A stretch of 64,000 bases of DNA from contig LUCM01009116.1 in NCBI GenBank assembly GCA_008360955.1, positions 200,570-264,569 of the forward strand, in the 5' to 3' direction. The notes beneath the pieces are model-generated. The model was not told the origin of the DNA. It did not search any database and was given only the letters and a program-made list of their open reading frames with translations. Below are positions 42,701 to 48,538 of this stretch, piece after piece (the first letter of the stretch is position 1; each line of letters begins with the position of its first letter). The stretch is from Fasciolopsis buskii (lineage: Eukaryota; Platyhelminthes; Trematoda; Plagiorchiida; Fasciolidae). The translations under genes and the position numbers were made by a program.

Positions 42701-43385
42701 TGATTGTCTCATCCAGAATGCGTCGAGTCTTAGGGCCGACGACACAAAAGTGGAATAAGTAGCCTTAGACAAAAATCACTAAGAACTGCCGTTTGGGTTT
42801 GATGAGATCCTTTGTTAGATGAGTGAAAATATTAAGTGATTCATTTTAGTGCCCTGTAAATGGCAAGCCTGTGCCAAAGTCAACGTCTGTTTTTCCGGTT
42901 CCGTCACTGAAATTCTGTTTTCTTACTTTCTTTGATTAGTCGTCATTTTTTTGATTGTCTTTCAAGTTTAGGCAGCAGCAAAGACCGGTTTAAGATTAAT
43001 GGTCGCGAAACGGAAACACACAGCATATTTAGAAAAGCCGTCTTCATTGATCACCTTAGTTGAGTCAATCTAATCGTTATGTTTACGGCATTTATTAACA
43101 TATTCGTTTTCTCTATGAGCCGTGAAAGTTATTGTAAGCTGTTTAACACGGGAAATAGATTTCCTCCTTATTTCGTCCCAACATCGACTAAGACGGTATT
43201 CTCTTGAGACAAGATCATGAGCCGACCAAATTATACTGAGTCAGACTAAACCAGTCCATTTAAAGCTGGGAAAACGGAGACATCGCTCAAACCAGTAAAT
43301 TATTTTATTGCTTTACATGCTCGGTCTTCGACTTGCCATTGGACAAATAATGCTCTTGTGTTTGTTTTTGTTGTTACTACGTTTA

Positions 43386-43427
<42 letters not shown>

Positions 43428-46400
43428 TATATACTTTCACGTTCTGTTTGTAAAGTGTCCACGAGTGCCGGTGTGGTTCTGCATTTTGGCCACCAAAGCA
43501 TACAGAATAGCCGGTTGTCGTCGTTTGCATATAAACCCTACAGCCATAGAGAGACTATAAAATTCCGACCGATTTCAGTTTCCATATTTGATGTTTTATA
43601 TTGTTCAGATTTTCCATTCGATGGTTTCAGTCGCGAAACAGCACGCAGTATGGTCGCTCTAATGGATGTATCCTTTTTGTTTCCTTTTCAACGCAGCGGA
43701 ATCTGGAACTGAATCGTTTTGCCACAATACAGATTGGCATTTTGATGAAATTTGTGGTTTCCATGACTTCCGGTAGAATTGATCACAACCCCAGTCGGTC
43801 CCTAGCAAACCCTAATTGTTTGTTGCAAGGCTTCTGAATCCTTATAATCTGAAAGCAAAACGGAGCCATGAGAACACTCATTTAAAATGTTTATCAGGAT
43901 CATCTTCTCTACGTATGATCAAACATTATTTGTCCATCAGGTTCGCTGTCGGCACATTTTGGGCAAAAGATTTTCTTTTGCGTTATCAAAATCCAGATAT
44001 CAGTGCATTTTGCACACTCATAGATAATAGAACAGAAATGCCTCGCCCCCTCAGAGAATGTAGCTGATGGAAAATGCGCTTCAATTTGTCGCACAGAAAT
44101 GACGGTTCCGTAGTCCGAATTGGAGCTAGCGGAGTTCCAACCACTGGACCTGTGATCAGGCCAATCAGTCAATCTCGCACGACAGGGCCACCGGCCGCTC
44201 ACGATGGATGGATATTTCACCACCTACAGTTTCTCATATCTTTAGGTCAGTTTGCATCACACATTCAAGAATGTAAGCAGCGCACATTTTATTTGATGCA
44301 CTGATTCTGTTTGAAACTTTCAGTCCTTATTTTATAAATACCAATCATTTAGTTCGACTTATATGGTCTATTTTCGTGTTTATTTTCTATTTCGTTCAAA
44401 TTTTGCGATATTTTTTCAGCAGATGAGCAAATATCCTTAACTTTTTTCCACCTATCCCCCAAATGATCACATCGAACATAGGCGGATTTAAATGGATCTT
44501 TGGGATTTCTGGAATTTAAGAAACTCTGGCAGGATTTGAGGCTGTGGAAAGTGAGTGGGCTCATGTAAAAGAACCCGATGACTCTGAGATTAGCTCATTT
44601 GCGAACCGAAGATCATCAGTAAAATTTTGTGGTCCATTTATGGGTTGATTTGGGTGTTCCTTTCCAATGAGAATTTCCATCAACTGCCAATTTTTCGGTG
44701 ATCTTCTCTAAGCAGTTGCTTTCTTAGTAAACTATTCATGATCTACAACAAAATGGTTGGTAACATCAGGCGATATGGTTAAACGTCGTAGACATTGGTG
44801 TTGCTCCACTCGGAAGCTCTCTTCTCTATATTTGTTCAACTTACTTATTTCGTAGTTGGTCTTCCACTATTCTTCATTCTCTTTTTTTCCTTTGAGTAGA
44901 CAATGCTGTGAGGTGGCAACCAAGACCTGAGCATATTGGTGCAAGCTTAACTATTGTAAAACCTGAAACCAAAGTTTATGATGTACTGATTGTTTTTAAT
45001 TTTGACTGGTAATGCTCACGGGAAAAGTTAGTAATATTAGGTAACTGGTTGAACAGCGGCCGAAATAAATCTACGTAGCTCCATGTCCGAATGTCACTGA
45101 CATTATGACTAATTATTTGTTGTTTTTTCACTTTACAAATAAGTGGACAGTAGACAAAATGTGGCGAATAAGAGTTGGGAACAGTTCATCCGCTGTTCCG
45201 GATATCCTGAGCAGAACAGTCTGAGATTTGTACATTTCGGTTTCCTCAATTGTTTTAATTATTCAAGAAGCATTACTTATGAGCGCCGTAATTTCCTTCA
45301 CAAAAAGCCATATCATATTTGACGAGTACAATGAACGACATTTTGGTCTGTCGCTAAAATTTGTCAAAATGTATACCTTCCAACGGTTTTGGTGTTAAAC
45401 AATTTCGATCCATTACCGAAACCTTAGCCGATGTGGATTTTTTTACTTGTAGCCATGAAAATTTATGACTGCACTTTCCAAGCACTTAGGTCTTTTTTCG
45501 TGAAGCTGATTAAGATGATGAAACCGCGGACTGCAAAGATGTTTAGCAACCATTATTATTGTATTAAGTTTGAATTTGTATTACAACTTCAACATTTAAA
45601 ACTGAATTGTTATTGAGCTGGTATTTAAAATATACCTAGAGGAAACTGAGAACTCCAACACTCCTATTGTGTTCAATAATGTATTTTTGAATTATTCCTA
45701 AACCTCGGTGTATGATACTCAGCGGATCAGTTTGCTCCGTAACCACCGTCTGAGGCAAACATGGACATAACACGAAAGTTACACAAACCCGACAGCAACA
45801 ATGCGATGCACGACCAGGAGAAAACGATGGCGCACACTTTTGTCGCCTGATGCGTCCAATCCGTGAAGAACCATAATGGAACCAGACCAAGAAAAGCAAA
45901 AGGTTGATGGTGACTTAAATTTTTGACGGCAAGCACTGAGGGATAGGTTTCGATTCTTTGAACAAGCACTGAGTATAAGTAGGTCAGGATGGTTGATTCG
46001 TTTTTCGCACACCCCGTAGAACAACTGCTCGTTGCGTTCTGTTTTCCGAAGCAGTTGTTGGTTGGACAAAAGGTGGAGGTAACCAGTCGATAACATGCAG
46101 AAACATTATGAAAAATCTAACTAGTGGACTGGATAGTGTAGGTACAGTATGTCTATCGGGTTGAGGTCCACATGATATCTGCAAGTGAGGTTTCGAGACA
46201 AAATGCGATACGCGGCTCAGTTCAACAGTCAGCGGCATTGTTGCTTTCGAAAACCTTTTTCTTCTATATTGCTCAGGAATTTAAATTTTTGCTGTCGATT
46301 TTTCGCTGTTTCTCGTTCTCGTTCTCTCTTTTCAGCATACCATGTTGTCTAGTAGAAATCAATTGGAAAACACTTTGGTCCAGGGGTAACAGTTTTATGT

Positions 46401-48418
46401 ACTCACGCAATCATTCGATTAGCGAGAAATGAGCTATTTAAAGTTCTTTCTTACAAATTTTCTTGTAAGATTTACTATTCAAGCCATATAAATCTCGGCT
46501 TTAAATATGACGGACATACCAATTTTTGGTTACATTTATTATTGCAGAGCATGTTCAAAAAATATGACCGTGATCAAAACGGTACATTTGATGCATTCGA
46601 ATTGCGTGATTTGATGCGTGCACTTGGTACGTGTGTCGCTGGTTCTCTGTCTCATGGATTTGTCGTTTTTTGTCTCTTTTTCACCTCTGGGTCTACGCTA
46701 TTTTATTGATTTTTTCTCCACAGAAGAAAGTTTGACCTTTCGAATTCGTTCAACATTTTTAATACCGCAGTTATGTGGGAGGTTGATTTCTTGTACACCT
46801 GTGGTTTACACATATTCACACAGCTTACTAGTCAAATATCGTACAATGTTTTGTAAATCCTTTATAAGACGGCTGAATAAAGTGTTTCTAATTTGTTTTA
46901 TATATATATATATATATAAACCTATGGAAATGATATCTAACTTTTAACTACAATTTACTGATCGTCAAATGGGACCCAGGTAGGCGGTGTGGTACCAGCT
47001 TTCTATTGAGGACCACGAAGTCTCAGGAGACTTCTAACATTACTGTTTGAATACTCGAGAGGTTGTAAGCAAAATATCACAGTACACGTCAGATGAGGAA
47101 TCAGCTGAAAGATAGTTTTGGAACCTGTTTTGCGACATCACAAATAGACGAAGCAGATATACGGGTTACTCGGTCGTTCAGTTTCCTTCTATACACTCCG
47201 TTTGTCAGTGATCTGACCCACAGTACCGCTTCTCGGTTTATCGTTCTTTAGAATGAAAATCATCCCCGTGAAGACGAATTTTTAGATTACCCAAGTGTTC
47301 ACATTTCTGGATGATTCGAAACTATATTTTTTGTTGCTTGCTCGCTTAAACACTCAATTTCTGACGACTTTTATGCATTTATCAAACTAATGGAAATGAA
47401 TAGTCGTGAGCCCTAATTCGTTTTAAACCGCAAAACGCTATTTTTCTCTACGCTTTACATATTCCGATATTCAAGCTTTTACATTCTTAAAGATCACAGT
47501 TTCCAAGTCTTTTAGGAGAGTGGAAGATCAATGGGCCAGAACCATTTGTAGACAGAACTCAGCGACCTAAATGGCTAAAAAATTGCAGAAGGCACCAACC
47601 GCGTTAAACTGCGTTAGCATCCATTAATGGCCTACTAACCGGTGCTATATAAGTTGTCCTTGCAAAAAAATGTCACCTAAAATTCAATCCGTCAGCAGTT
47701 TATCCTGTGGCTCATTCATAGTATTTTGTTCTTTTCCTCTTCGGTTTACTGGTGGTTGGCTGCCACATCCTTTATTGACTCAGCACGTTTCATATTGAAG
47801 CTGTCTACTGACATTAAAACATTGGGCTAATTAGCTCACACAATCTACCCAACGTAACTTTATCGGCCTTGGTTAGCTTCCAATGAGACAAAGCCGTGAT
47901 AACACGCATGAGAAATCATCACCCGCTGAAATTTCAACCTACCTGCTTTATCTGAAGAGTAAAATAACAGTAGTATAGTGGTCACTTCCATTTGCTACCT
48001 TATTCACTATGCGTCAGTTGCTGATTTGCTTGTTTTAACATTCTGCAACCAACAGGCTTCCGTGTGAGCAATCGTGTTTACACGGCCATCATTTCACGGT
48101 ATGCAAATCATCAAGGACGCATACTATTTGACGACTATATATTACTGCTGGTTCGACTGGTCACTGTGTACGACACGTACAAATCACAGGAGCGTCTGAA
48201 AGATGGCCGAGCTGTGTTTCCTCTGGAAGATGTAAGTCACGGATTAATTTTTGAACCTGATTTCCCATGATTAAACATCTGTACAAGTCAGCATGTTCAC
48301 TGATACCCCGGGAAATTGGGATGTATCGTTGAAATCAGTGGTTAATCCGTGCAAGGCTAATTTATTTGATATTATTTATGAAACATTCCAGTTCATTATG
48401 ACCAGTTGGTTAGATTAA
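3470..48418 (+). CDS. CAPN: Conventional calpain (EF-hand calcium-dependent cysteine protease), 15 exons
   Basis: Calpains are intracellular, calcium-activated, papain-like proteases that make limited cuts in cytoskeletal and signalling proteins. Exons: 3470-3709, 10137-10206, 15293-15354, 22765-23235, 26653-26819, 28585-28766, 33537-33691, 35362-35582, 37000-37039, 37180-37315, 43609-43667, 43697-43756, 46548-46626, 48056-48231, 48392-48418. All are GT-AG and the phases match at every join, giving about 714 residues, normal for the family. Domains in order: N-terminal anchor (1 to about 45), protease core (about 46 to 337) with Cys106 in GDCWFLAAL, His272 in GHAYSVT and Asn296 in LRNPWG, calpain beta-sandwich (about 338 to 520), linker, then penta-EF-hand domain (about 540 to 714). 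The start is the first Met after a strong acceptor at 3421; the frame stays open upstream, so a further 5' exon is possible. Weak points are the 40-nt exon 9, exon 12 with its 29-nt upstream intron, and the tiny last exon. The fluke ortholog group (for example the schistosome p80 calpain) was not checked. Confidence 0.9.
3710..10136 (+). other. Calpain intron 1 (6.4 kb)
   Basis: Contains a LINE 3' tail at about 7690-8115. The rest has only short frames without recognisable domains, including - strand frames at 5217-5602 and + strand frames at 5900-6196, 6784-7059 and 9496-9825. I see no supported gene in it. Confidence 0.6.
7690..8115 (+). mobile_element. LINE 3'-tail fragment (copy A)
   Basis: Starts with FRWLGHVLYMPTERPP, the conserved end-of-polyprotein motif of a fluke non-LTR element family (R-W-L-G-H-V-L-R-M-P). 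It runs through a GG-rich stretch that corresponds to the usual K-K-R-G-G-Q, then the shared 3' untranslated region with GGTGATATGGC near 7925 and a pyrimidine-rich block. The same order recurs in copies at 14772, 20110, 44745 and 45930. The element is 5' truncated and has no poly(A). Confidence 0.7.
10137..10206 (+). CDS. CAPN: Calpain exon 2 (start of protease core)
   Basis: Acceptor ATTCAG at 10131-10136, donor GTAAGT at 10207. It encodes KPKFIIDGISRFDIRQGEI plus a split Gly, the highly conserved calpain stretch just before the active-site cysteine (family usual: P-x-F-x-V-D-G-A-x-R-x-D-I-x-Q-G). The position after DG, usually Ala, is Ile here. The phase is 0 in and 1 out, which joins exactly to exon 3. 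Confidence 0.93.
11152..11202. repeat. (ATTGT)n microsatellite, about 10 perfect units
   Basis: Ten uninterrupted ATTGT units in calpain intron 2. Its perfect state suggests recent expansion, and it is probably length-variable between individuals. Confidence 0.97.
14772..15160 (+). mobile_element. LINE 3'-tail fragment (copy B)
   Basis: Shares with the copies at 7690 and 45930 the order GGTCGAGGTGACCGGTCGAT (compare the equivalent stretches at 7795 and 46073), a GTCCAAGAGATCC-like stretch, GGTGATATGGCTGAATGGC near 14956 and a pyrimidine-rich end. It ends close to AAAACCTGA. The coding part is badly decayed. Confidence 0.6.
15293..15354 (+). CDS. CAPN: Calpain exon 3 (active-site cysteine)
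   Basis: The 62-nt exon completes the split Gly codon and then encodes DCWFLAALSSLSMHPDLLDQ. The Cys of GDCW is the catalytic nucleophile (Cys106 from the Met at 3470; 105 to 115 in vertebrate conventional calpains). Acceptor AACAG, donor GTAAGT at 15355, phase 0 out. Confidence 0.96.
18878..18902. repeat. (AT)n microsatellite
   Basis: Short AT dinucleotide run with one interruption, in calpain intron 3. Confidence 0.9.
20110..20450 (+). mobile_element. LINE 3'-tail fragment (copy C)
   Basis: The frame ending at 20230 reads VPLYCSEIWPSSIAAVQRLL then VFEHLCPRCSDRM. This matches the post-RT region of the same LINE family (usual: L-L-Y-G-x-E-T-W-x-x-x-x-x-D-x-R-R-L-x-V-F-D-H-R-C-L-R). It then jumps, by internal deletion, to the shared 3' end with GGTGATATGGCCGAATGCC near 20251. 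Confidence 0.65.
20690..21240 (+). mobile_element. LINE 3'-tail fragment (copy D)
   Basis: Includes a decayed VLLRRSETAIKV stretch (near 20710), then KWLKCFGHVLRIFLG (near 20875) and GRGNPSVTWQNSIKAL (near 20965). These correspond to R-W-L-G-H-V-L-R-M-P and R-G-G-Q-P-M-T-W-Q-R-S-I-K in intact elements. It is a separate insertion from copy C, 250 bp away and in the same orientation. Confidence 0.7.
22765..23235 (+). CDS. CAPN: Calpain exon 4 (protease core with active-site histidine)
   Basis: The largest exon, 157 codons. It carries the calpain signatures VVPTGQSF, WRFGDWYDVVIDDRLP, NEFWSALLEKAYVKLFGSY, EDFTGGLTE and finally GHAYSVT, whose His272 is the catalytic histidine. The acceptor follows a run of Ts (TTTTTTTTTGTTAG, ending 22764) and the donor is GTAAGT at 23236. 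Phase is 0 at both ends. Confidence 0.97.
23236..26652 (+). other. Calpain intron 4 (3.4 kb)
   Basis: Its one clear structure is the inverted repeat at 25308-25495. A block after it, about 25500-26000, looks repeat-derived but has no identified family. Confidence 0.55.
25308..25495. repeat. Imperfect inverted repeat, arms about 78 bp, matching a SINE tail
   Basis: Left arm 25308-25384 begins ATGAAATAATTCACCATGTG. Right arm 25417-25495 is its near reverse complement and ends ATGATGAATTATTTCAT. The spacer is about 32 bp. The right-arm sequence (AGCTGTACTG..CTTCCATGGTTTC..ATGGT..GA) closely resembles 40000-40072, the 3' part of the tRNA-derived SINE in intron 10. It is probably two SINE tails inserted head to head, or a foldback copy. 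Confidence 0.85.
26653..26819 (+). CDS. CAPN: Calpain exon 5 (active-site asparagine)
   Basis: Encodes KLVELVRLRNPWG, in which Asn296 is the third catalytic residue, then EWSGPWSDGSAEW and FENDGEFW. The D-x-E of the last motif corresponds to the second calcium site of the protease core in conventional calpains. The donor is GTGTGT at 26820, leaving the final Trp codon split (TG then G). Confidence 0.95.
26820..28584 (+). other. Calpain intron 5 (1.8 kb)
   Basis: No gene and no named repeat. There is a short (ATA)n-like run near 27135-27165. Confidence 0.5.
28585..28766 (+). CDS. CAPN: Calpain exon 6 (end of protease core, start of beta-sandwich)
   Basis: The first base completes the Trp codon. 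The exon then reads MPFSEFVRYFSRLEFCHLGP, EDGEWIRHSTAGGCRNNA and one base of an Arg. The family usual is W-M-x-F-x-D-F, then W-x-x-G-x-T-A-G-G-C-R-N. Acceptor TTTAG at 28580-28584, donor GTACGA at 28767. Confidence 0.95.
28767..33536 (+). other. Calpain intron 6 (4.8 kb)
   Basis: Holds an antisense LINE fragment (30115-31530). The rest, including frames at 32306-32572 (+) and 32390-32689 (-), shows nothing recognisable. Confidence 0.55.
30115..31530 (-). mobile_element. Non-LTR retrotransposon (LINE) fragment with reverse transcriptase, antisense to calpain
   Basis: On the - strand, about 31460 down to 30360, it reads KKDWAEHF (start of the RT region), NHRGFSLIPVVPRLLASIML, FRPGRSCIDQIFTLRRLLET, VVFLDLKVAFNS (motif A, Asp kept), SFETTSGFRQ, FLFNFVMDEVMEDA, and DLDCADNIVCLFE, where the usual Y-A-D-D is C-A-D-N. 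It then jumps to TVPYFAFL and GWSPKDPSTSWLE near the C-terminus. Frameshifts, the altered catalytic motif and an internal deletion show it is dead. The 3' end is a short GAT-type tail (ATCATCACCATCATCATCG at 30116-30134, + strand). It is the same family as 54998-56430. Confidence 0.88.
33537..33691 (+). CDS. CAPN: Calpain exon 7 (beta-sandwich with acidic loop)
   Basis: Continues the split Arg, then TFHMNPQFRVQV and the acidic loop DPDETDDDN, a feature of the calpain beta-sandwich that interacts with the core and is thought to help calcium activation. It ends IGYSIYR at donor GTGAGT (33692), phase 0. Confidence 0.94.
33692..35361 (+). other. Calpain intron 7 (1.7 kb)
   Basis: No gene or repeat recognised. 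Confidence 0.5.
35362..35582 (+). CDS. CAPN: Calpain exon 8 (second half of beta-sandwich)
   Basis: Encodes FFLRNTSVTRSPAFINMREI, then LEPGQYVIIPSTFEPNKEAK and FLLRIFSE. The P-S-T-F-E-P-N-x-E run is diagnostic of calpains. Acceptor CACTCAG ending 35361, donor GTGAGT at 35583, phase 2 out. Confidence 0.96.
35583..36999 (+). other. Calpain intron 8 (1.4 kb)
   Basis: Contains a TA-rich microsatellite (36705-36739). A stretch at 36120-36175 (FFGHVFRPVVEHV in one frame) may be a very short remnant of the LINE tail family, but it is too weak to list separately. Confidence 0.5.
36705..36739. repeat. (TA)n microsatellite
   Basis: TA run with one G interruption, in calpain intron 8. Confidence 0.9.
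37000..37039 (+). CDS. CAPN: Calpain exon 9 (40-nt linker exon)
   Basis: A short exon proposed because exon 8 ends in phase 2 and exon 10 begins in phase 0, so 3n+1 bases are needed between them. AATAG at 36995-36999 followed by 40 nt and GTAAGT at 37040 fits exactly and encodes EMDDMTSIAADSM. Conventional calpains have an acidic, variable linker here, so the composition is reasonable but not diagnostic. The acceptor has a poor pyrimidine tract. Confidence 0.65.
37180..37315 (+). CDS. CAPN: Calpain exon 10 (EF-hand 1)
   Basis: Encodes LPASDSVIQDELTERLRAAF followed by NDVAGGTGEITAHELRDILN. The A-G-G-T-G-E-I loop with a Glu near its end resembles the atypical first EF-hand of calpain penta-EF-hand domains (L-A-G-x-D-x-E-I in vertebrates). 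Donor GTACGT at 37316, phase 1 out, joins directly to exon 11. Confidence 0.92.
38940..39105 (+). mobile_element. Possible LINE 3'-untranslated tail
   Basis: Pyrimidine-rich block followed by AGATAGTGCTTTCGGATAGC and CCAGAGCACTGAGCTGCATG. The order (TTT-rich, TCTTTTT, then a G-rich end with AGAGCA) resembles the 3' ends at 14960-15150 and 44800-44985. There is no coding part. Confidence 0.35.
39882..40072 (+). mobile_element. tRNA-derived SINE-like element
   Basis: The head resembles a tRNA: A-box-like TAGCGTAATGG at 39891-39901, a central CGTTCGACTCAGAATCG, and B-box-like GGGTTCGCGTCCC at 39938-39950, with the two boxes at tRNA spacing. A non-tRNA body follows (CTGTACAGTCCTTCCATGG then ATGGT..GATGATACCACATGG, ending ACTATTTCAT), and that body recurs twice, inverted, at 25308-25495. 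The head alone does not fold into a full tRNA as far as I can see, so a SINE fits better than a functional tRNA gene. Confidence 0.65.
40308..40882. repeat. 575-bp block, first copy, left of the N gap
   Basis: Starts TGAAATAAGTCTGTATATAA and ends GTGAATCCTCGA directly at the Ns. It appears identical base for base to 40893-41467; reading both copies I found no difference. It contains the 3' end of the antisense LINE. Best explained as one locus placed twice. Confidence 0.95.
40883..40892. other. Assembly gap (10 N)
   Basis: Ten Ns, a placeholder gap length used by assemblers, between two identical blocks. Confidence 0.99.
40893..41467. repeat. 575-bp block, second copy, right of the N gap
   Basis: Begins immediately after the Ns with the first bases of the left block and ends at the same GTGAATCCTCGA before continuing into unique LINE sequence. 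See 40308-40882. Confidence 0.95.
43388..43434. repeat. (TA)n microsatellite
   Basis: About 17 TA units, then a CA interruption and more TA, shortly upstream of calpain exon 11. Confidence 0.95.
43609..43667 (+). CDS. CAPN: Calpain exon 11 (helix before EF-hand 2)
   Basis: Joined to exon 10 it reads TKDFPFDGFSRETARSMVAL then MD. This aligns with the vertebrate G-F-S-L-E-S-C-R-S-M-V-N-L-M-D stretch, and no residues need to be added between exons 10 and 11. Acceptor TTGTTCAG ending 43608, donor GTATCC at 43668. Confidence 0.9.
43668..43696 (+). other. 29-nt intron of calpain (intron 11)
   Basis: GTATCC at the 5' end, an almost pure pyrimidine interior and CGCAG at the 3' end. Removing it keeps the frame between exons 11 and 12, while reading through it shifts the frame and stops at TGA (43713-43715). 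It is very short for an animal intron, though flatworms are known for having some very small ones. Confidence 0.65.
43697..43756 (+). CDS. CAPN: Calpain exon 12 (degenerate EF-hand 2)
   Basis: After a 29-nt intron (43668-43696: GT start, pyrimidine-rich, CAG end) the phase-0 frame reads RNLELNRFATIQIGILMKFV. L-E-L-x-x-F and the hydrophobic helix line up with the part of EF-hand 2 after its loop, but the usual loop residues between LMD and LEL are about four short. The donor is ambiguous: GTTTCC at 43757 (used here) or GTGGTT at 43754, which is one codon shorter and aligns without a gap to vertebrate calpains. Confidence 0.65.
44745..44985 (+). mobile_element. LINE 3'-tail fragment (copy F)
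   Basis: Begins with decayed coding, then CAGGCGATATGG near 44768, a pyrimidine block (TTCATTCTCTTTTTTTCC), GAGGTGGCAACC, GAGCATATTGGTGCAAGC and ends near GTAAAACCTGAA. This matches the order of copies A and B. Confidence 0.65.
45930..46400 (+). mobile_element. LINE 3'-tail fragment (copy G)
   Basis: AGGTCAGGATGGTTGATTCG (45983 on) corresponds to the G-H-V-L-R-M-P region, then TGCGTTCTGTTTTCCGAAGC, GGTGGAGGTAACCAGTCGAT, GGTTGAGGTCCACATGATAT and the shared pyrimidine block ending TTCTCTCTTTTCAGC. It parallels copy A at 7698-8050. Confidence 0.65.
46548..46626 (+). CDS. CAPN: Calpain exon 13 (EF-hand 3)
   Basis: Encodes SMFKKYDRDQNGTFDAFELR then DLMRAL and one base of a Gly. The loop DRDQNGTFDAFE is a canonical 12-residue EF-hand with Asp1, Asp3, Asn5 and Glu12, and is the clearest calcium site in the gene. 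Acceptor TTGCAG ending 46547, donor GTACGT at 46627. Confidence 0.95.
46627..48055 (+). other. Calpain intron 13 (1.4 kb)
   Basis: Only a short TA run (46899-46918). Nothing else recognised. Confidence 0.5.
46899..46918. repeat. (TA)n microsatellite
   Basis: Ten TA units in calpain intron 13. Confidence 0.9.
48056..48231 (+). CDS. CAPN: Calpain exon 14 (EF-hands 4 and 5)
   Basis: Completes the Gly, then FRVSNRVYTAIISRYANHQG, RILFDDYILLLVRLVTVYDT and DGRAVFPLED. This follows the family pattern G-F-x-L-x-x-x-x-Y-x-x-I-x-x-R-Y and D-F-D-x-F-x-x-C-x-V-R-L. EF-hand 4 lacks an acidic first loop residue, and EF-hand 5 is degenerate, as is usual for the dimerising fifth hand. Donor GTAAGT at 48232, phase 0. 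Confidence 0.94.
48392..48418 (+). CDS. CAPN: Calpain exon 15 (last eight residues and stop)
   Basis: Exon 14 ends in PLED, about eight residues short of the usual calpain C-terminus. The first good acceptor downstream (ATTCCAG ending 48391) gives FIMTSWLD and TAA in phase 0. The position and length fit the family's short hydrophobic C-terminal strand, though the sequence is too short to prove it. If intron 14 were retained, the frame would instead read on from 48232 and stop at 48268. Confidence 0.6.
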   Translation, partial: FIMTSWLD

Positions 48419-48532
48419 TAGTACATTTGCTTCTGCAGAAAATAGGACGGATTAATGGAATGACAGCTAGGGTCTGGGGTAATGTAATAACAAAATGAAG
48501 GCGGCAGTTTTCCAAATTGAAATCGTCTTCTT

Positions 48533-48538
48533 AATAAA
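48533..48538 (+). terminator. Candidate polyadenylation signal for the calpain gene
   Basis: AATAAA, 115 nt after the proposed stop codon. No clear downstream GU-rich element was picked out. It is the nearest canonical hexamer seen on the sense strand. Confidence 0.45.

Larger units (their letters stand above)
37316..43608 (+). other. Calpain intron 10 (6.3 kb, contains the assembly gap)
   Basis: Contains a tRNA-derived SINE (39882-40072), an antisense LINE (about 40430-42480), the duplicated 575-bp blocks around the N gap, and a TA microsatellite. Its true length is uncertain because of the gap. Confidence 0.6.
43757..46547 (+). other. Calpain intron 12 (2.8 kb)
   Basis: Holds two sense-strand LINE tails (44745-44985 and 45930-46400). 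No gene recognised; frames at 43909-44304 on both strands carry no known domain. Confidence 0.55.

Noticed and set aside
43668..43715. Read-through of calpain exon 11 without the 29-nt intron
   Set aside because: It shifts the frame and stops at 43713, losing EF-hands 3 to 5 that are clearly present downstream.
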